Shown here piece by piece: positions 8,552 through 16,782 of a stretch of DNA of 41,755 nt. The notes under the pieces are model-generated. The model was not told where the DNA came from and made no database searches. It saw only the letters and a list, made by a program, of their open reading frames with translations. This DNA comes from Oscillospiraceae bacterium (GTDB taxonomy: Bacteria > Bacillota > Clostridia > Oscillospirales > Oscillospiraceae), in contig WQWL01000017.1 in the NCBI GenBank assembly GCA_009785345.1, positions 1 to 41,755 of the forward strand. Reading direction: 5' to 3'. The position numbers were made by a program, and so were the translations under genes. Within the stretch, counting starts at the first letter, position 1. Every line of letters starts with the position of its first letter.

Positions 8552-9115
8552 TCACATATAATTAGCTCCAATATTGGCCCAACTTAAATCCGTCGTACTT
8601 AAATCAACCGCTCTCAAATCAGCCCAATTCAAATCAGCCTCGCTCAGTACTGCGCCATTTAAATTCGCCCATTTTAAGTCAGCCCTGTTTAAATTTGACT
8701 TACTCAAGTTTGCAGCGCTCAAATTTGCCGAAGTTAAATTCGATGAGCTTAAATCAGCTTCTGCGATATAAGCTTCACTTAAATTTGCAGAGCAAAAGTT
8801 TGTCTCTCTCATATTTGATTTACTCAAATTTGCCCTGCTTAAATCAGCCTTTGTGAATATTGCCCTACTTAAATTCGCTTCCATTAGTAATGCTGAACTT
8901 AAGTTCGCTTCATAAAAAACCGATTCGCTTAAGTTGCACTCATTAAAAACAACTCCTCTTAAATCAGCATACCTCAAATCAACTTTGCTTAAGTTCAACT
9001 TACTCAAGTCAGCACCGCTCAAATCAGCCCTGAAACCTTGTGTAAACTGCGTCTCTATCCAGAGTCTGTGACTTGCTATAATAGCATGAAGATCCCTCTG
9101 ACTAATATTTCTCAT
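8552..9115 (-). CDS. Pentapeptide repeat protein
   Basis: From about residue 32 the 187-residue protein is built almost entirely from A(D/N)LSxx units, for example DLSGADLSKLNLSKVDLRYADLR cut at any point. Such repeats fold into a right-handed quadrilateral beta-helix. The biochemical role of most pentapeptide proteins is unknown, though some mimic DNA or scaffold enzymes. No catalytic domain is attached. AGGTG stands five bases before the ATG. It lies between two glycosyltransferase genes in the same direction, which suggests a scaffold role in the same pathway, but this is inference. Confidence 0.9.
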   Translation of the reverse strand: MRNISQRDLHAIIASHRLWIETQFTQGFRADLSGADLSKLNLSKVDLRYADLRGVVFNECNLSESVFYEANLSSALLMEANLSRAIFTKADLSRANLSKSNMRETNFCSANLSEAYIAEADLSSSNLTSANLSAANLSKSNLNRADLKWANLNGAVLSEADLNWADLRAVDLSTTDLSWANIGANYM

Positions 9116-9156
9116 AATCTCACCTTATCCCTTTCTTGAATGTCATATTGTTATCG

Positions 9157-10254
9157 TTACATAGGTATTTCGTTGAAAGCTTTCAACAGATATTTTGCGA
9201 CAACCTCTGCACCGGATATGTCAGTGCATCCTTTTTGATTATTCGAAAACTCTTTTAGTAGTTCATAATCATTTGCAAAAAGTCGGTTTAAAGCTTCACT
9301 CAACTCTTCCTGAGAATCACATTTCACACCATATCCATTTTCAACTATGTATTGGTAGTTTTTCTCTTCTTGACCTAAAATATGTCCTGTAATTATAATC
9401 GGAACGCACATTTTTACTGCTTCTAAGATTATATTTGGACCTGCTTTTGTGATTAAAACATCGGCGCGAGACAACCTTTCTGCCATATCAAGCACGTACC
9501 CCAGAACTGTTACGTTCTCAACGTTCGAAAGCTTTTCATCCAGAAATTCTTTAAGTTTTTTATTACTTCCGGTCACAACAGTTAAATTTACGTTATGCTT
9601 TAATGCTGCTAAGATAAGTTTTAAAGTTACTTTCTCACTTTTCAAACTGGGATTGACCATTAAAACATTAGGAATCAATATTTTTTCTTTTGGATTCTTA
9701 TTTATTTTATCAAATTTAGTGTTTATGGGAAAACCGGAATGAACTACTTTTTTCCTTTGGAAACCCTTTTTCAAAAGAAAATCACACATTTTGAGTGTGG
9801 GCACAAACGTTATTTCGCATTTTTTCTCATGCCATAAGTATGAATGCTTCACTAAGTCTATAATGCACGTATAAACAGGAATAGTCAACTTCATTCTATT
9901 TAAGCATATATTAACACTTCCAACAAAGCATGGATGAACCGACAAAATTATATCCGGTTTATATTCTTTAATCAGTTTGCTAAAACGTTTATAAATGGGC
10001 TTGGAAAGAATGTAATTAGAAATGCCTTTGAATAATGATGTTATTTCAAAAAAACACTTCCAAAAAAATCTATAACGTGTGGTAAATGAAATATAGCCTT
10101 CTTCGTCGCCGGTATATCCATAAAAAAAATTCATTGCATCATAGTCATTCACATCCACATCAGGGTCTAACTCGTGTATCGCCGCTTTTATGGCATCAGA
10201 GCTACTCCTGTGCCCACCACCCTTTCCGGTGGTCAATATAAGAATTTTTTGCAT
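9157..10254 (-). CDS. MGDG-synthase/UgtP-like glycolipid glycosyltransferase
   Basis: The 365-residue protein has the layout of GT28 diacylglycerol glycosyltransferases. The N-terminal domain starts KILILTTGKGGGHRSSSDAI, the glycine-rich loop that binds the lipid acceptor. The C-terminal domain has VLGYVLDMAERLSRADVLITKAGPNIILEA, here quoted only to show the GPN motif of the nucleotide-sugar site. Members add galactose or glucose from UDP-sugar to diacylglycerol at the membrane face. I prefer the ATG at 10254, with AAGG nine bases upstream. An ATG at 10263 overlaps the stop of the hydrolase gene. Its position in the fatty-acid activation operon supports a glycolipid product. Confidence 0.85.
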   Translation of the reverse strand: MQKILILTTGKGGGHRSSSDAIKAAIHELDPDVDVNDYDAMNFFYGYTGDEEGYISFTTRYRFFWKCFFEITSLFKGISNYILSKPIYKRFSKLIKEYKPDIILSVHPCFVGSVNICLNRMKLTIPVYTCIIDLVKHSYLWHEKKCEITFVPTLKMCDFLLKKGFQRKKVVHSGFPINTKFDKINKNPKEKILIPNVLMVNPSLKSEKVTLKLILAALKHNVNLTVVTGSNKKLKEFLDEKLSNVENVTVLGYVLDMAERLSRADVLITKAGPNIILEAVKMCVPIIITGHILGQEEKNYQYIVENGYGVKCDSQEELSEALNRLFANDYELLKEFSNNQKGCTDISGAEVVAKYLLKAFNEIPM

Positions 10255-10259
10255 CTGTT

Positions 10260-11252
10260 TCATCCTTTTAAACGGGGATTAGTATAAGAGCGCTGTTGTA
10301 AAAAAGTTCCAACAACATCATCGTACTTAACTTCTTGGCTGGATCTGACGTGAGAGTGTCTGCCCTCGGGGAAAAAATAAATTCCTTTGTATTTCGACAC
10401 ACACGCTTCATACAACTCCTCACACTTTGACCTTGTGCAAAAAATATCTTTAGCGCTCCAAATGAGCAAAATCGGAATATCAATATTTCCCATATATTTC
10501 AATGGTGTTTCACTAAAAAGTCTGACTTTAGCGAGGATGAAAGTCAGAAAAAAAACTAAGTGCAGTGCAGGAAAAACGGGCTTTTTACGCATTTTAAAGT
10601 TTTGCTTAAATATTTCATAATAGCTTTGAAATAACCCGTCTGTTACTAGTGTTTTTACCCAATCTATGCCTTCATTTTTTAGTTTGACATATGTATAAAT
10701 CGCTGTCGCACCACCGACACAAATACCATGAATAGCAAAATCGCTTATTGCATATTTGTCATTAATCAGCTTAATCCATAAAACTAAATCATCGCTTTCC
10801 TTAATACCTGCTGTTTGATATTTCCCATCACTAAGCCCGTGTGCTCTTACATCGACAACCAAAATATTGTAACCATTTTTGACGTAAACATCGGCAAAAT
10901 AGTAGGAGTAGAGCAACGATTCAGTTCTTCCCTGCAAAATTATCGCGCATTTGTCAAATCCTAAATTTATATATTCGCCATATAAGTTCAACCCATCGCT
11001 TACAATGTGCAATTTCTCAGTTATATCCTCATATTGTTTCGCCCAGGTTGTACCTTCTTCGAACATCCGCATTTGCTCTTCATCTTTTGTATTAGTACAC
11101 TCTCTTGTTCTTTTCTTTTTTGGATTACGATATATTGTGTTACAAAAAATCACGATAGGTACTACAAAAAACAAAACGATAACATTAACCGCAACAAATA
11201 TAATAGTGGCAATTACCCAAGGATTATTTAATGTTATAGCAGACATACTCAT
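10260..11252 (-). CDS. Membrane-anchored alpha/beta hydrolase
   Basis: One N-terminal membrane helix (about 12-36) is followed by an alpha/beta hydrolase fold of about 250 residues. The oxyanion region is CAIILQGRTES, and the strand-turn VVDVRAHGLSDG is typical. The nucleophile elbow reads GICVGGA, a G-x-C-x-G form, so cysteine replaces the usual serine. An acid (SAKDIF) and a histidine (EGRHSHV) complete a possible triad. It may act as a lipase, thioesterase or acyltransferase on lipids made by this operon. It overlaps the upstream DegV gene by ATGA and is coupled to it. Confidence 0.8.
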   Translation of the reverse strand: MSMSAITLNNPWVIATIIFVAVNVIVLFFVVPIVIFCNTIYRNPKKKRTRECTNTKDEEQMRMFEEGTTWAKQYEDITEKLHIVSDGLNLYGEYINLGFDKCAIILQGRTESLLYSYYFADVYVKNGYNILVVDVRAHGLSDGKYQTAGIKESDDLVLWIKLINDKYAISDFAIHGICVGGATAIYTYVKLKNEGIDWVKTLVTDGLFQSYYEIFKQNFKMRKKPVFPALHLVFFLTFILAKVRLFSETPLKYMGNIDIPILLIWSAKDIFCTRSKCEELYEACVSKYKGIYFFPEGRHSHVRSSQEVKYDDVVGTFLQQRSYTNPRLKG

Positions 11253-12184
11253 AAACTTCTCACTATATCGCCAATAATTTTTTTCTCATTTTCCAAATCT
11301 GTAATTTCTGTCCCAAAATAGTATGCTGCTAGAAGACCGGGTCCTGCATTTATTCCGCTCATGGGATACATATTGCTAATAATAACTTCCTTTGGCTTAA
11401 TTTTTTCTGTTATTTGTGCAGCTAATATTTCCGCCTGTTTTCTTCTCGCAGAGTGGACAACAAAAACAATTTGCTCATTTGCAGCTTTTATCGTTTTGTC
11501 GATATACTTAACTGTTGTCTTGTAAGCTTTTTCGTAGCCACTTACTTTAGCTAGAACCGTCACCATACCATTTGAGTCAAAATCTCCCATTGGCTTTATT
11601 CCCGCCACAGAGCCAAAAAACGCCTTTGCGTGCGAGATTCTCCCTTTTGATGCCACCCAAAACAAATCGTCTATGGGACCCATTTGATGAATTGTCCTCT
11701 TAACATTTTCTATCGCTTCAGCAGTTTGTTCTATTGTGTAACCTTCTCCACGTAACTTACAAGCTTTGATTGTTAAGAGTCCGAGAGCCATTGAGTATCT
11801 CATAGAATCAATAATTAAAACCTTGCGCTCGGGATATTTTTGACATACTATTTCTTGTGCGCATATCATCAAATTGTATGTGGCACTTAGTGCACTCGAT
11901 ATACTTAGTGCCAAAATATCTTGTCCTTGTATTAAGAATGTTTCAAAATACGAAACGATATCATCAACACTTGGCGCGGCTGTTTTGTATTTGTTTTTAT
12001 GTGCTTTTAACAACGAATAAAATGCGTCAACTTCGGCATCGCTTAAATCGAGTGTACCTTCAACCTCATCTGCGTCCGGACTGCTCATATAGCTTTTCAT
12101 ATATCCGTCAACTTCAAAACGCTCTCTAACCTCCAAAGATAAATCGCATGTGATGTCTGCAAAAATCGCATAACTGTATTTCAT
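11249..12184 (-). CDS. DegV family fatty acid binding protein (FakB-like)
   Basis: DegV/FakB proteins bind one fatty acid and present it to the kinase FakA, which makes acyl-phosphate for phospholipid synthesis. The 311 residues contain the ligand-loop motif SISSALSATYN, equivalent to the SSxLSGTY motif, and end with INAGPGLLAAYYFG, equivalent to the GTHTGPG motif. In this copy the histidine position of that motif reads asparagine. A FakA gene lies 3 kb upstream in the same operon, which supports the assignment. GGAGGGAG precedes the ATG. The ligand could be an acyl chain unlike those of ordinary FakB proteins. Confidence 0.88.
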   Translation of the reverse strand: MKYSYAIFADITCDLSLEVRERFEVDGYMKSYMSSPDADEVEGTLDLSDAEVDAFYSLLKAHKNKYKTAAPSVDDIVSYFETFLIQGQDILALSISSALSATYNLMICAQEIVCQKYPERKVLIIDSMRYSMALGLLTIKACKLRGEGYTIEQTAEAIENVKRTIHQMGPIDDLFWVASKGRISHAKAFFGSVAGIKPMGDFDSNGMVTVLAKVSGYEKAYKTTVKYIDKTIKAANEQIVFVVHSARRKQAEILAAQITEKIKPKEVIISNMYPMSGINAGPGLLAAYYFGTEITDLENEKKIIGDIVRSL

Positions 12185-12211
12185 AAATTGTTAATCTCCC
12201 TCCACATGTTT

Positions 12212-12270
12212 CGTTATTCTGCGGGTCGTCGCAGAATGACGTTAGTTTTTCACAGATACACTTTGACATT
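12212..12270. repeat. Palindromic repeat (type B), copy 1
   Basis: CGTTATTCTGCG and CGCAGAATGACG form a stem, followed by a conserved right flank GTTAGTTTTTCACAGATACA and TTTGACATT. Two close copies lie at 36851 and 38359 in the same orientation. Confidence 0.75.
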
Positions 12271-12272
12271 AT

Positions 12273-13250
12273 CTATAAATCTAGTGTTACTCTGTTTGCA
12301 AAGTCAAGACAATTGTTGTTTACTATGTCGTATCCACCTTGTCCTATGCATGACTTGGCATACTTTTCCATATCTTCCAAACTTCTAACAAATCTTTTTT
12401 CACTTCTTTTAAGCGTGCGTACTTCCGGGATTTTATTGTCGCAAAAATCATTTAATGAAACGCTGTTGACAACTACATTATCACCGTTCCTGTTTATTGT
12501 ATGCCCAAATTGTATGACCTCGCCTGCATTTAGATATACGCCGTAGTGATGGTAGTGACCAACAAACACTCGAATAACATCACCTTTTTTTGGCGAAGCA
12601 AAAGTATAATTATTCGAAAGTTTTTCCGCCTTTTTTCTTTTCAACTTATAAAATAGCATTAGAAATTTATTGCTTATCTCATCATTAATTTCATTCAACT
12701 TTTCTTTAGTGATATCAGCTCCGAAATGATTTGATAAATCTATGCTGTTTCCAACCATTATGTGAACTCTTTTAAAAAGACCATAATTAAAATCGTTAAC
12801 AACCGGAACAATTTTTGCACCTGTTTTAATCGCAAGCATTATATATCCTGCTGAGAATTTCGACGGTTCATATGTAAACTTGAAGCCTCCCTCGGGAAAC
12901 ATCAGTATAGCTCTGCCTTTTGCAGTTACTTTCTTACTTTTTTCAATAAAATCAAAGTTTTGCCCGTTTTCGCCAACAAATATCCCACCTGCAACGCTTA
13001 TAATAAATTTTAATAATCTTCGTTTGTTTCTGTAAAAATCGGTAACTAAAAAGTGCAATCTTTTGAAGAAATATATAAGTGCAATGACGATACCATCCCA
13101 AAATGAACGATGGTTTGATATAATTATTGCACTACCCACAATTCGTTTGTTTTGTTTACCTTCATCTTCATAATATTTTTTTGTTTTAAATAAAAACAGT
13201 TGGACAAGCAGTAACTGTATAAGTCCGAAATAATACAACGCTTTGTTCAT
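12273..13250 (-). CDS. PlsC-type acyltransferase fused to LRAT/NlpC-like domain
   Basis: Residues 1-215 form a 1-acylglycerol-phosphate acyltransferase domain, with a hydrophobic N-terminus, the NHRSFWD form of the HX4D catalytic motif and FPEGGFKF as the substrate site. Residues about 225-325 form a permuted papain-like LRAT domain. It starts KKGDVIRVFVGHYHHYGVYL, carrying the catalytic histidine, and ends with NNCLDFAN, carrying the nucleophilic cysteine. LRAT relatives transfer or hydrolyse acyl chains of phospholipids through a thioester. One protein therefore holds two different acyl-transfer chemistries. The ATG at 13250 is chosen because the earlier ATG at 13262 is directly fused to the AAAGGA site. 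It lies eight bases or so after an acyl-ligase gene. Confidence 0.85.
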   Translation of the reverse strand: MNKALYYFGLIQLLLVQLFLFKTKKYYEDEGKQNKRIVGSAIIISNHRSFWDGIVIALIYFFKRLHFLVTDFYRNKRRLLKFIISVAGGIFVGENGQNFDFIEKSKKVTAKGRAILMFPEGGFKFTYEPSKFSAGYIMLAIKTGAKIVPVVNDFNYGLFKRVHIMVGNSIDLSNHFGADITKEKLNEINDEISNKFLMLFYKLKRKKAEKLSNNYTFASPKKGDVIRVFVGHYHHYGVYLNAGEVIQFGHTINRNGDNVVVNSVSLNDFCDNKIPEVRTLKRSEKRFVRSLEDMEKYAKSCIGQGGYDIVNNNCLDFANRVTLDL

Positions 13251-13290
13251 TATGATGATCATTCCTTTCGGATTTCTTTGCACAAAACTG

Positions 13291-15207
13291 TCATGAAAAA
13301 GGATGATTCTTGATATACGTATGAAAACATTTCGGAGTGCGTAAGTTCAGACCATCTTTAAAGACAATTTGAATGCCAAACATACTTTCAAGATCGCTTA
13401 TCAACATCATGTAGTCAAGACTTGTGCCACCTAAATCGATGAAGAAGTCTGAATCCGATTTAACTTCTTCAGCTGTATTTGTAGCATTTATAAACGCCTG
13501 CTTTATTGAAAACATTGTAGCATCATCGACACTGTCACTTTGTTCTCTTGCATTGTCGATTAATTCTTTATAACTCGTCAAAATAACTTCGCCCTCAGCT
13601 ACTTTTCGGCGTAATAATGCACGAGACACTTTAATCGCATTAGGGTTTGCAATGAGCTGGCGAGTGGCAAAAATGTCGACGATATTGTTGCCGTAAGTGA
13701 CTTTACTCAACATTTCTTTAATGCTCTCTATTTCTTTAACAATTATTTCATTTGCTAATTTTTCGCCATACTCTAAAACAATTATAAGCTTTCCGTCCAG
13801 CTCCAAGACAGAGAATCTATTTGCTTTTTTAACTTCTAACGCGTTTTGAATTATATCAGGACTTATATTTTCACCGTTTTCGCCAATATATAGGTCGCTT
13901 TTTCGTCCAACAATAAAGTGCCTACCGTTTATTGTTTTTATCAAATCGTTTGTTTCAATGCTACTAAACTCACTTTCTTCGCCTTGAAACGTGATTATAC
14001 GTTTACAAATTGAGTTACCTGAAACAACTAATGTTTCATCATCTTTGCGTGTATAGTTGATACTCGTAAAAGGTTTCCCAATCGAGCCATCGACCCTTAA
14101 ACTTATTTTCTTTGCCAGATTTGCACCCGAAATCGCAGTTTCTGTTGTGCCATACCCGTTAAACAGCGGGTAGCCTATACAGTTTATAACTCTTAAGGCA
14201 TCGCTGTCTATATAAGCACCACCGGAAATCATAAACTGAGGTGATGCTCCGAATGATGCCGTCAAAACTTCCTTAAAGAGTCTTTTCGAAATTCGTACTC
14301 CCAACGAAGGGAATATATTTTGCAAAGCAAACGCAAGCTTGAGCCCTTTTTGGAATTTCTTCTGTTTCTTCTCACTCTCACGCAAAACACCACTCATTAT
14401 CCCATTATATAATTTATGGAATAATATCGGAGGAGCAAATATATGTGTCACATTGTGTCTATTTATTGTTCCTCTAATGGTTTCAGGTGAATTGTCTTTA
14501 AGAAAAACCATCGTACGCCCAAAAAAGCCAAGCCAAAAGTAGCCTGCCATTATTCCGAAGATATGGAAAAGTGGTAAAATCATGGCAATTTTAATTCTAT
14601 TTTGATAGTCGCTAATTAGCCAGTCATTGTCTTTCAAAACATCTTGGGTGTTTAACAGTTGATTAACAACAGCATCGCCATCAAACACACATATCTTTGC
14701 CTCAAGTCCTGTTAGTGTCGAGGAAAGTGCGAACTCATTTTGCCAATGCTCGTCAGAAATTTGCGGACAATTCTTATTATATCCATTAATATCAACATTC
14801 GTAAAATCCGTATAATCAGTCGCATTGGTTATCACTATTTTGACATTGAGCATTTTAAGCAACCTTGCTCTAAGTTCACTTGGATAAAATGAGTTAATCA
14901 AATACGGTTTGTTTCCGCTCATTAGCGTTCCCCAAAGAGCAATCAAAAAGTTTGGTGAGTTGGCGAGATCGATACCTACGTATTCCCCCGAAATATCCGG
15001 ATAAGTATGTCTCATATATGCCGCAAATGCCTTTATTTCCAGATCAAATTCTTTATATGTTACCGCTTCAATTTCATAGTCAACAAGTTGTTCATATGCA
15101 AAATGATCGTAGTGTGAGAACATTACGTGATAAACATCTTTTAATGTCTTGTCAGACTTTGTTATCGCATCAATATCTCTTGCGACAGTTCTCTTGTAAT
15201 TTTCCAT
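13291..15207 (-). CDS. AMP-dependent acyl ligase with C-terminal acyl carrier domain
   Basis: The 638-residue protein has an ANL-type adenylation domain. Core motifs are GGAYID, the A5 motif FNGYGTTETAI, the A8 region FIVGRKSDLYIGENGENISP and a distal lysine in AIKVSRA. The A3 loop, normally TSGTTGxPKG, reads SSTLTGLEAK and is degenerate. The last 75 residues are an acyl carrier domain with DLGGTSLD, where the serine should carry phosphopantetheine. The enzyme probably activates a carboxylic acid and loads it on its own carrier domain. The start at 15207 forms a TAATG overlap with the fakA-like stop and has GGAGC upstream. It is likely translated by coupling. Confidence 0.88.
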   Translation of the reverse strand: MENYKRTVARDIDAITKSDKTLKDVYHVMFSHYDHFAYEQLVDYEIEAVTYKEFDLEIKAFAAYMRHTYPDISGEYVGIDLANSPNFLIALWGTLMSGNKPYLINSFYPSELRARLLKMLNVKIVITNATDYTDFTNVDINGYNKNCPQISDEHWQNEFALSSTLTGLEAKICVFDGDAVVNQLLNTQDVLKDNDWLISDYQNRIKIAMILPLFHIFGIMAGYFWLGFFGRTMVFLKDNSPETIRGTINRHNVTHIFAPPILFHKLYNGIMSGVLRESEKKQKKFQKGLKLAFALQNIFPSLGVRISKRLFKEVLTASFGASPQFMISGGAYIDSDALRVINCIGYPLFNGYGTTETAISGANLAKKISLRVDGSIGKPFTSINYTRKDDETLVVSGNSICKRIITFQGEESEFSSIETNDLIKTINGRHFIVGRKSDLYIGENGENISPDIIQNALEVKKANRFSVLELDGKLIIVLEYGEKLANEIIVKEIESIKEMLSKVTYGNNIVDIFATRQLIANPNAIKVSRALLRRKVAEGEVILTSYKELIDNAREQSDSVDDATMFSIKQAFINATNTAEEVKSDSDFFIDLGGTSLDYMMLISDLESMFGIQIVFKDGLNLRTPKCFHTYIKNHPFS

Positions 15208-16781
15208 TAAAATGCTCCGATAATAAAATCGCAATCACACTGCCCACCGTCAAAATATGTAAACTCAATACTGTCATTGTTCTCAAAGTGAGCACAAACA
15301 CTAGCAACATCATTTGGCCTACAGTCTTTTCCACCAAAAACAACCACTGTCGAATACTGACTCAAAACATCTTCATTAGCCACTACATTTAATAAAGCCT
15401 TAAAGTTATTTTCAGCAATAACTTTATTATTCAAATACGCTGAATATTGCTCATCTTCTTTTGTGCCGGTGGCTGTTATCTTAGTCTGAAATGTCTGCTG
15501 CTTTTTCAGGTTATCAAGCGATTTTGTAATGTTCTTAAAATCATCGGCAAAAATCAATGACGAAAGTGTAAAAAATGTTTTTGGTAAACTGTCAGTTTCC
15601 GCAACATATAGATTGCCAAGATTTGAAAACCACTTAATTCGTTTAAGCCTCTCTTGTATTTGTTTATCATCGGGAAAAACAATCAGATTTTCTTCTAACA
15701 AATCATCAAGCAGCATTTTGAGTTCGTCTTCATCCGGAAAATGACCTGCCGGAACACTAAATGCAACATCTACACCCAATTGCTCTAAAAGTGTTGCATT
15801 ACCCTCTCCGTTTGTAAATGCAACGACCGCAAATTCCGCATGCTTTCGTTGCTTTAGTTTTTCGAACTCCTGTGTCATAAAGAGATCATCAACTTTTTTA
15901 ATCGCAATATTGCCGTACTCAGAAAACTCATCAATTATTTCTTGCGGCTTGTTTGTATGTATATGAACTTTCAGAATGTCTCCATCTTCTGCAACAACAA
16001 TTGATTCTCCTTTTTCTTCAAGTAAGCTGACAAAGTAATCTCTTTTTTGTGTGTCGTGTTTCTTTAAAATGAACTCGGTGCAATAGCGGAAAAACGAAAC
16101 ATTTTTAGCAACACTTGGGATGCGTTTTGGTAGCAATTCGCTTTGCTCGCAATCAAAATACTGAACATCACCGTTCAACGTTCTCTTCATTCCGTCAAAA
16201 ATCAGATATAAACCCAATGCACCGCTATCCACGACATTATTTTCTCGTAGCATGTCCATTTGTTTTACGGTTTCTTGCGTGCACAAAAACATTTCTTCAA
16301 CAAAAATATTGAAAAATTCTTTTGCAGATGTCTTCTCGCTGATTTTAGGCACCACTCTACTAATCGCATCACGCATTACTGTCAGCATGGTGCCGTAAGC
16401 AGGTTGAAGAACCGCTCTGCAAGCCATGCAATAAGCATGCTGCAGAGCGCCACATAAATCAGCACTTGTGACTGACTCTTTATCCTTTGTATAATCGTAT
16501 ATTCCTAAAAAATACTGCGATAATATAAGACCTGAGTTGCCCCTTGAGCCAACTAACATTCCTTTTACAAAGGCTGAAAACACCGTATGAAACGAGGATT
16601 CGTCAGTAAGTTCAGCTATCCCTTTTTCAAACGTGTTTTTCATATTTGTGCCGGTATCACTATCTGAAACGGGGAAAACATTTAAGTCATCCAGATAGTC
16701 TTTATTGTACGACAGACTAGTAAACCCGTTAAGAAGCATCCTGCACAACAATTCCCCATTTATTGTATTCACACGTATCAT
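15207..16781 (-). CDS. FakA-like fatty acid kinase (DAK2/DhaL domain)
   Basis: FakA phosphorylates a fatty acid held by FakB. The 524-residue length is near that of known FakA (about 550). The N-terminal DhaL domain has the metal/ATP motif NVFPVSDSDTGTNM, with one serine in place of the usual glycine of DGDTGTN, then SRGNSGLILSQ and DSGALGLYL. The middle domain (about 230-310) and the C-terminal domain follow as in the family. The ATG at 16781 is favoured because GGAGGG stands four bases before it. A DegV/FakB gene in the same operon supports the function. Confidence 0.88.
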   Translation of the reverse strand: MIRVNTINGELLCRMLLNGFTSLSYNKDYLDDLNVFPVSDSDTGTNMKNTFEKGIAELTDESSFHTVFSAFVKGMLVGSRGNSGLILSQYFLGIYDYTKDKESVTSADLCGALQHAYCMACRAVLQPAYGTMLTVMRDAISRVVPKISEKTSAKEFFNIFVEEMFLCTQETVKQMDMLRENNVVDSGALGLYLIFDGMKRTLNGDVQYFDCEQSELLPKRIPSVAKNVSFFRYCTEFILKKHDTQKRDYFVSLLEEKGESIVVAEDGDILKVHIHTNKPQEIIDEFSEYGNIAIKKVDDLFMTQEFEKLKQRKHAEFAVVAFTNGEGNATLLEQLGVDVAFSVPAGHFPDEDELKMLLDDLLEENLIVFPDDKQIQERLKRIKWFSNLGNLYVAETDSLPKTFFTLSSLIFADDFKNITKSLDNLKKQQTFQTKITATGTKEDEQYSAYLNNKVIAENNFKALLNVVANEDVLSQYSTVVVFGGKDCRPNDVASVCAHFENNDSIEFTYFDGGQCDCDFIIGAF

Positions 16782-16782
16782 T

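Noticed and set aside
8574-8771. Repetitive plus-strand frame rich in Ala/Lys/Phe
   Set aside because: It is the reverse complement of the pentapeptide repeats.
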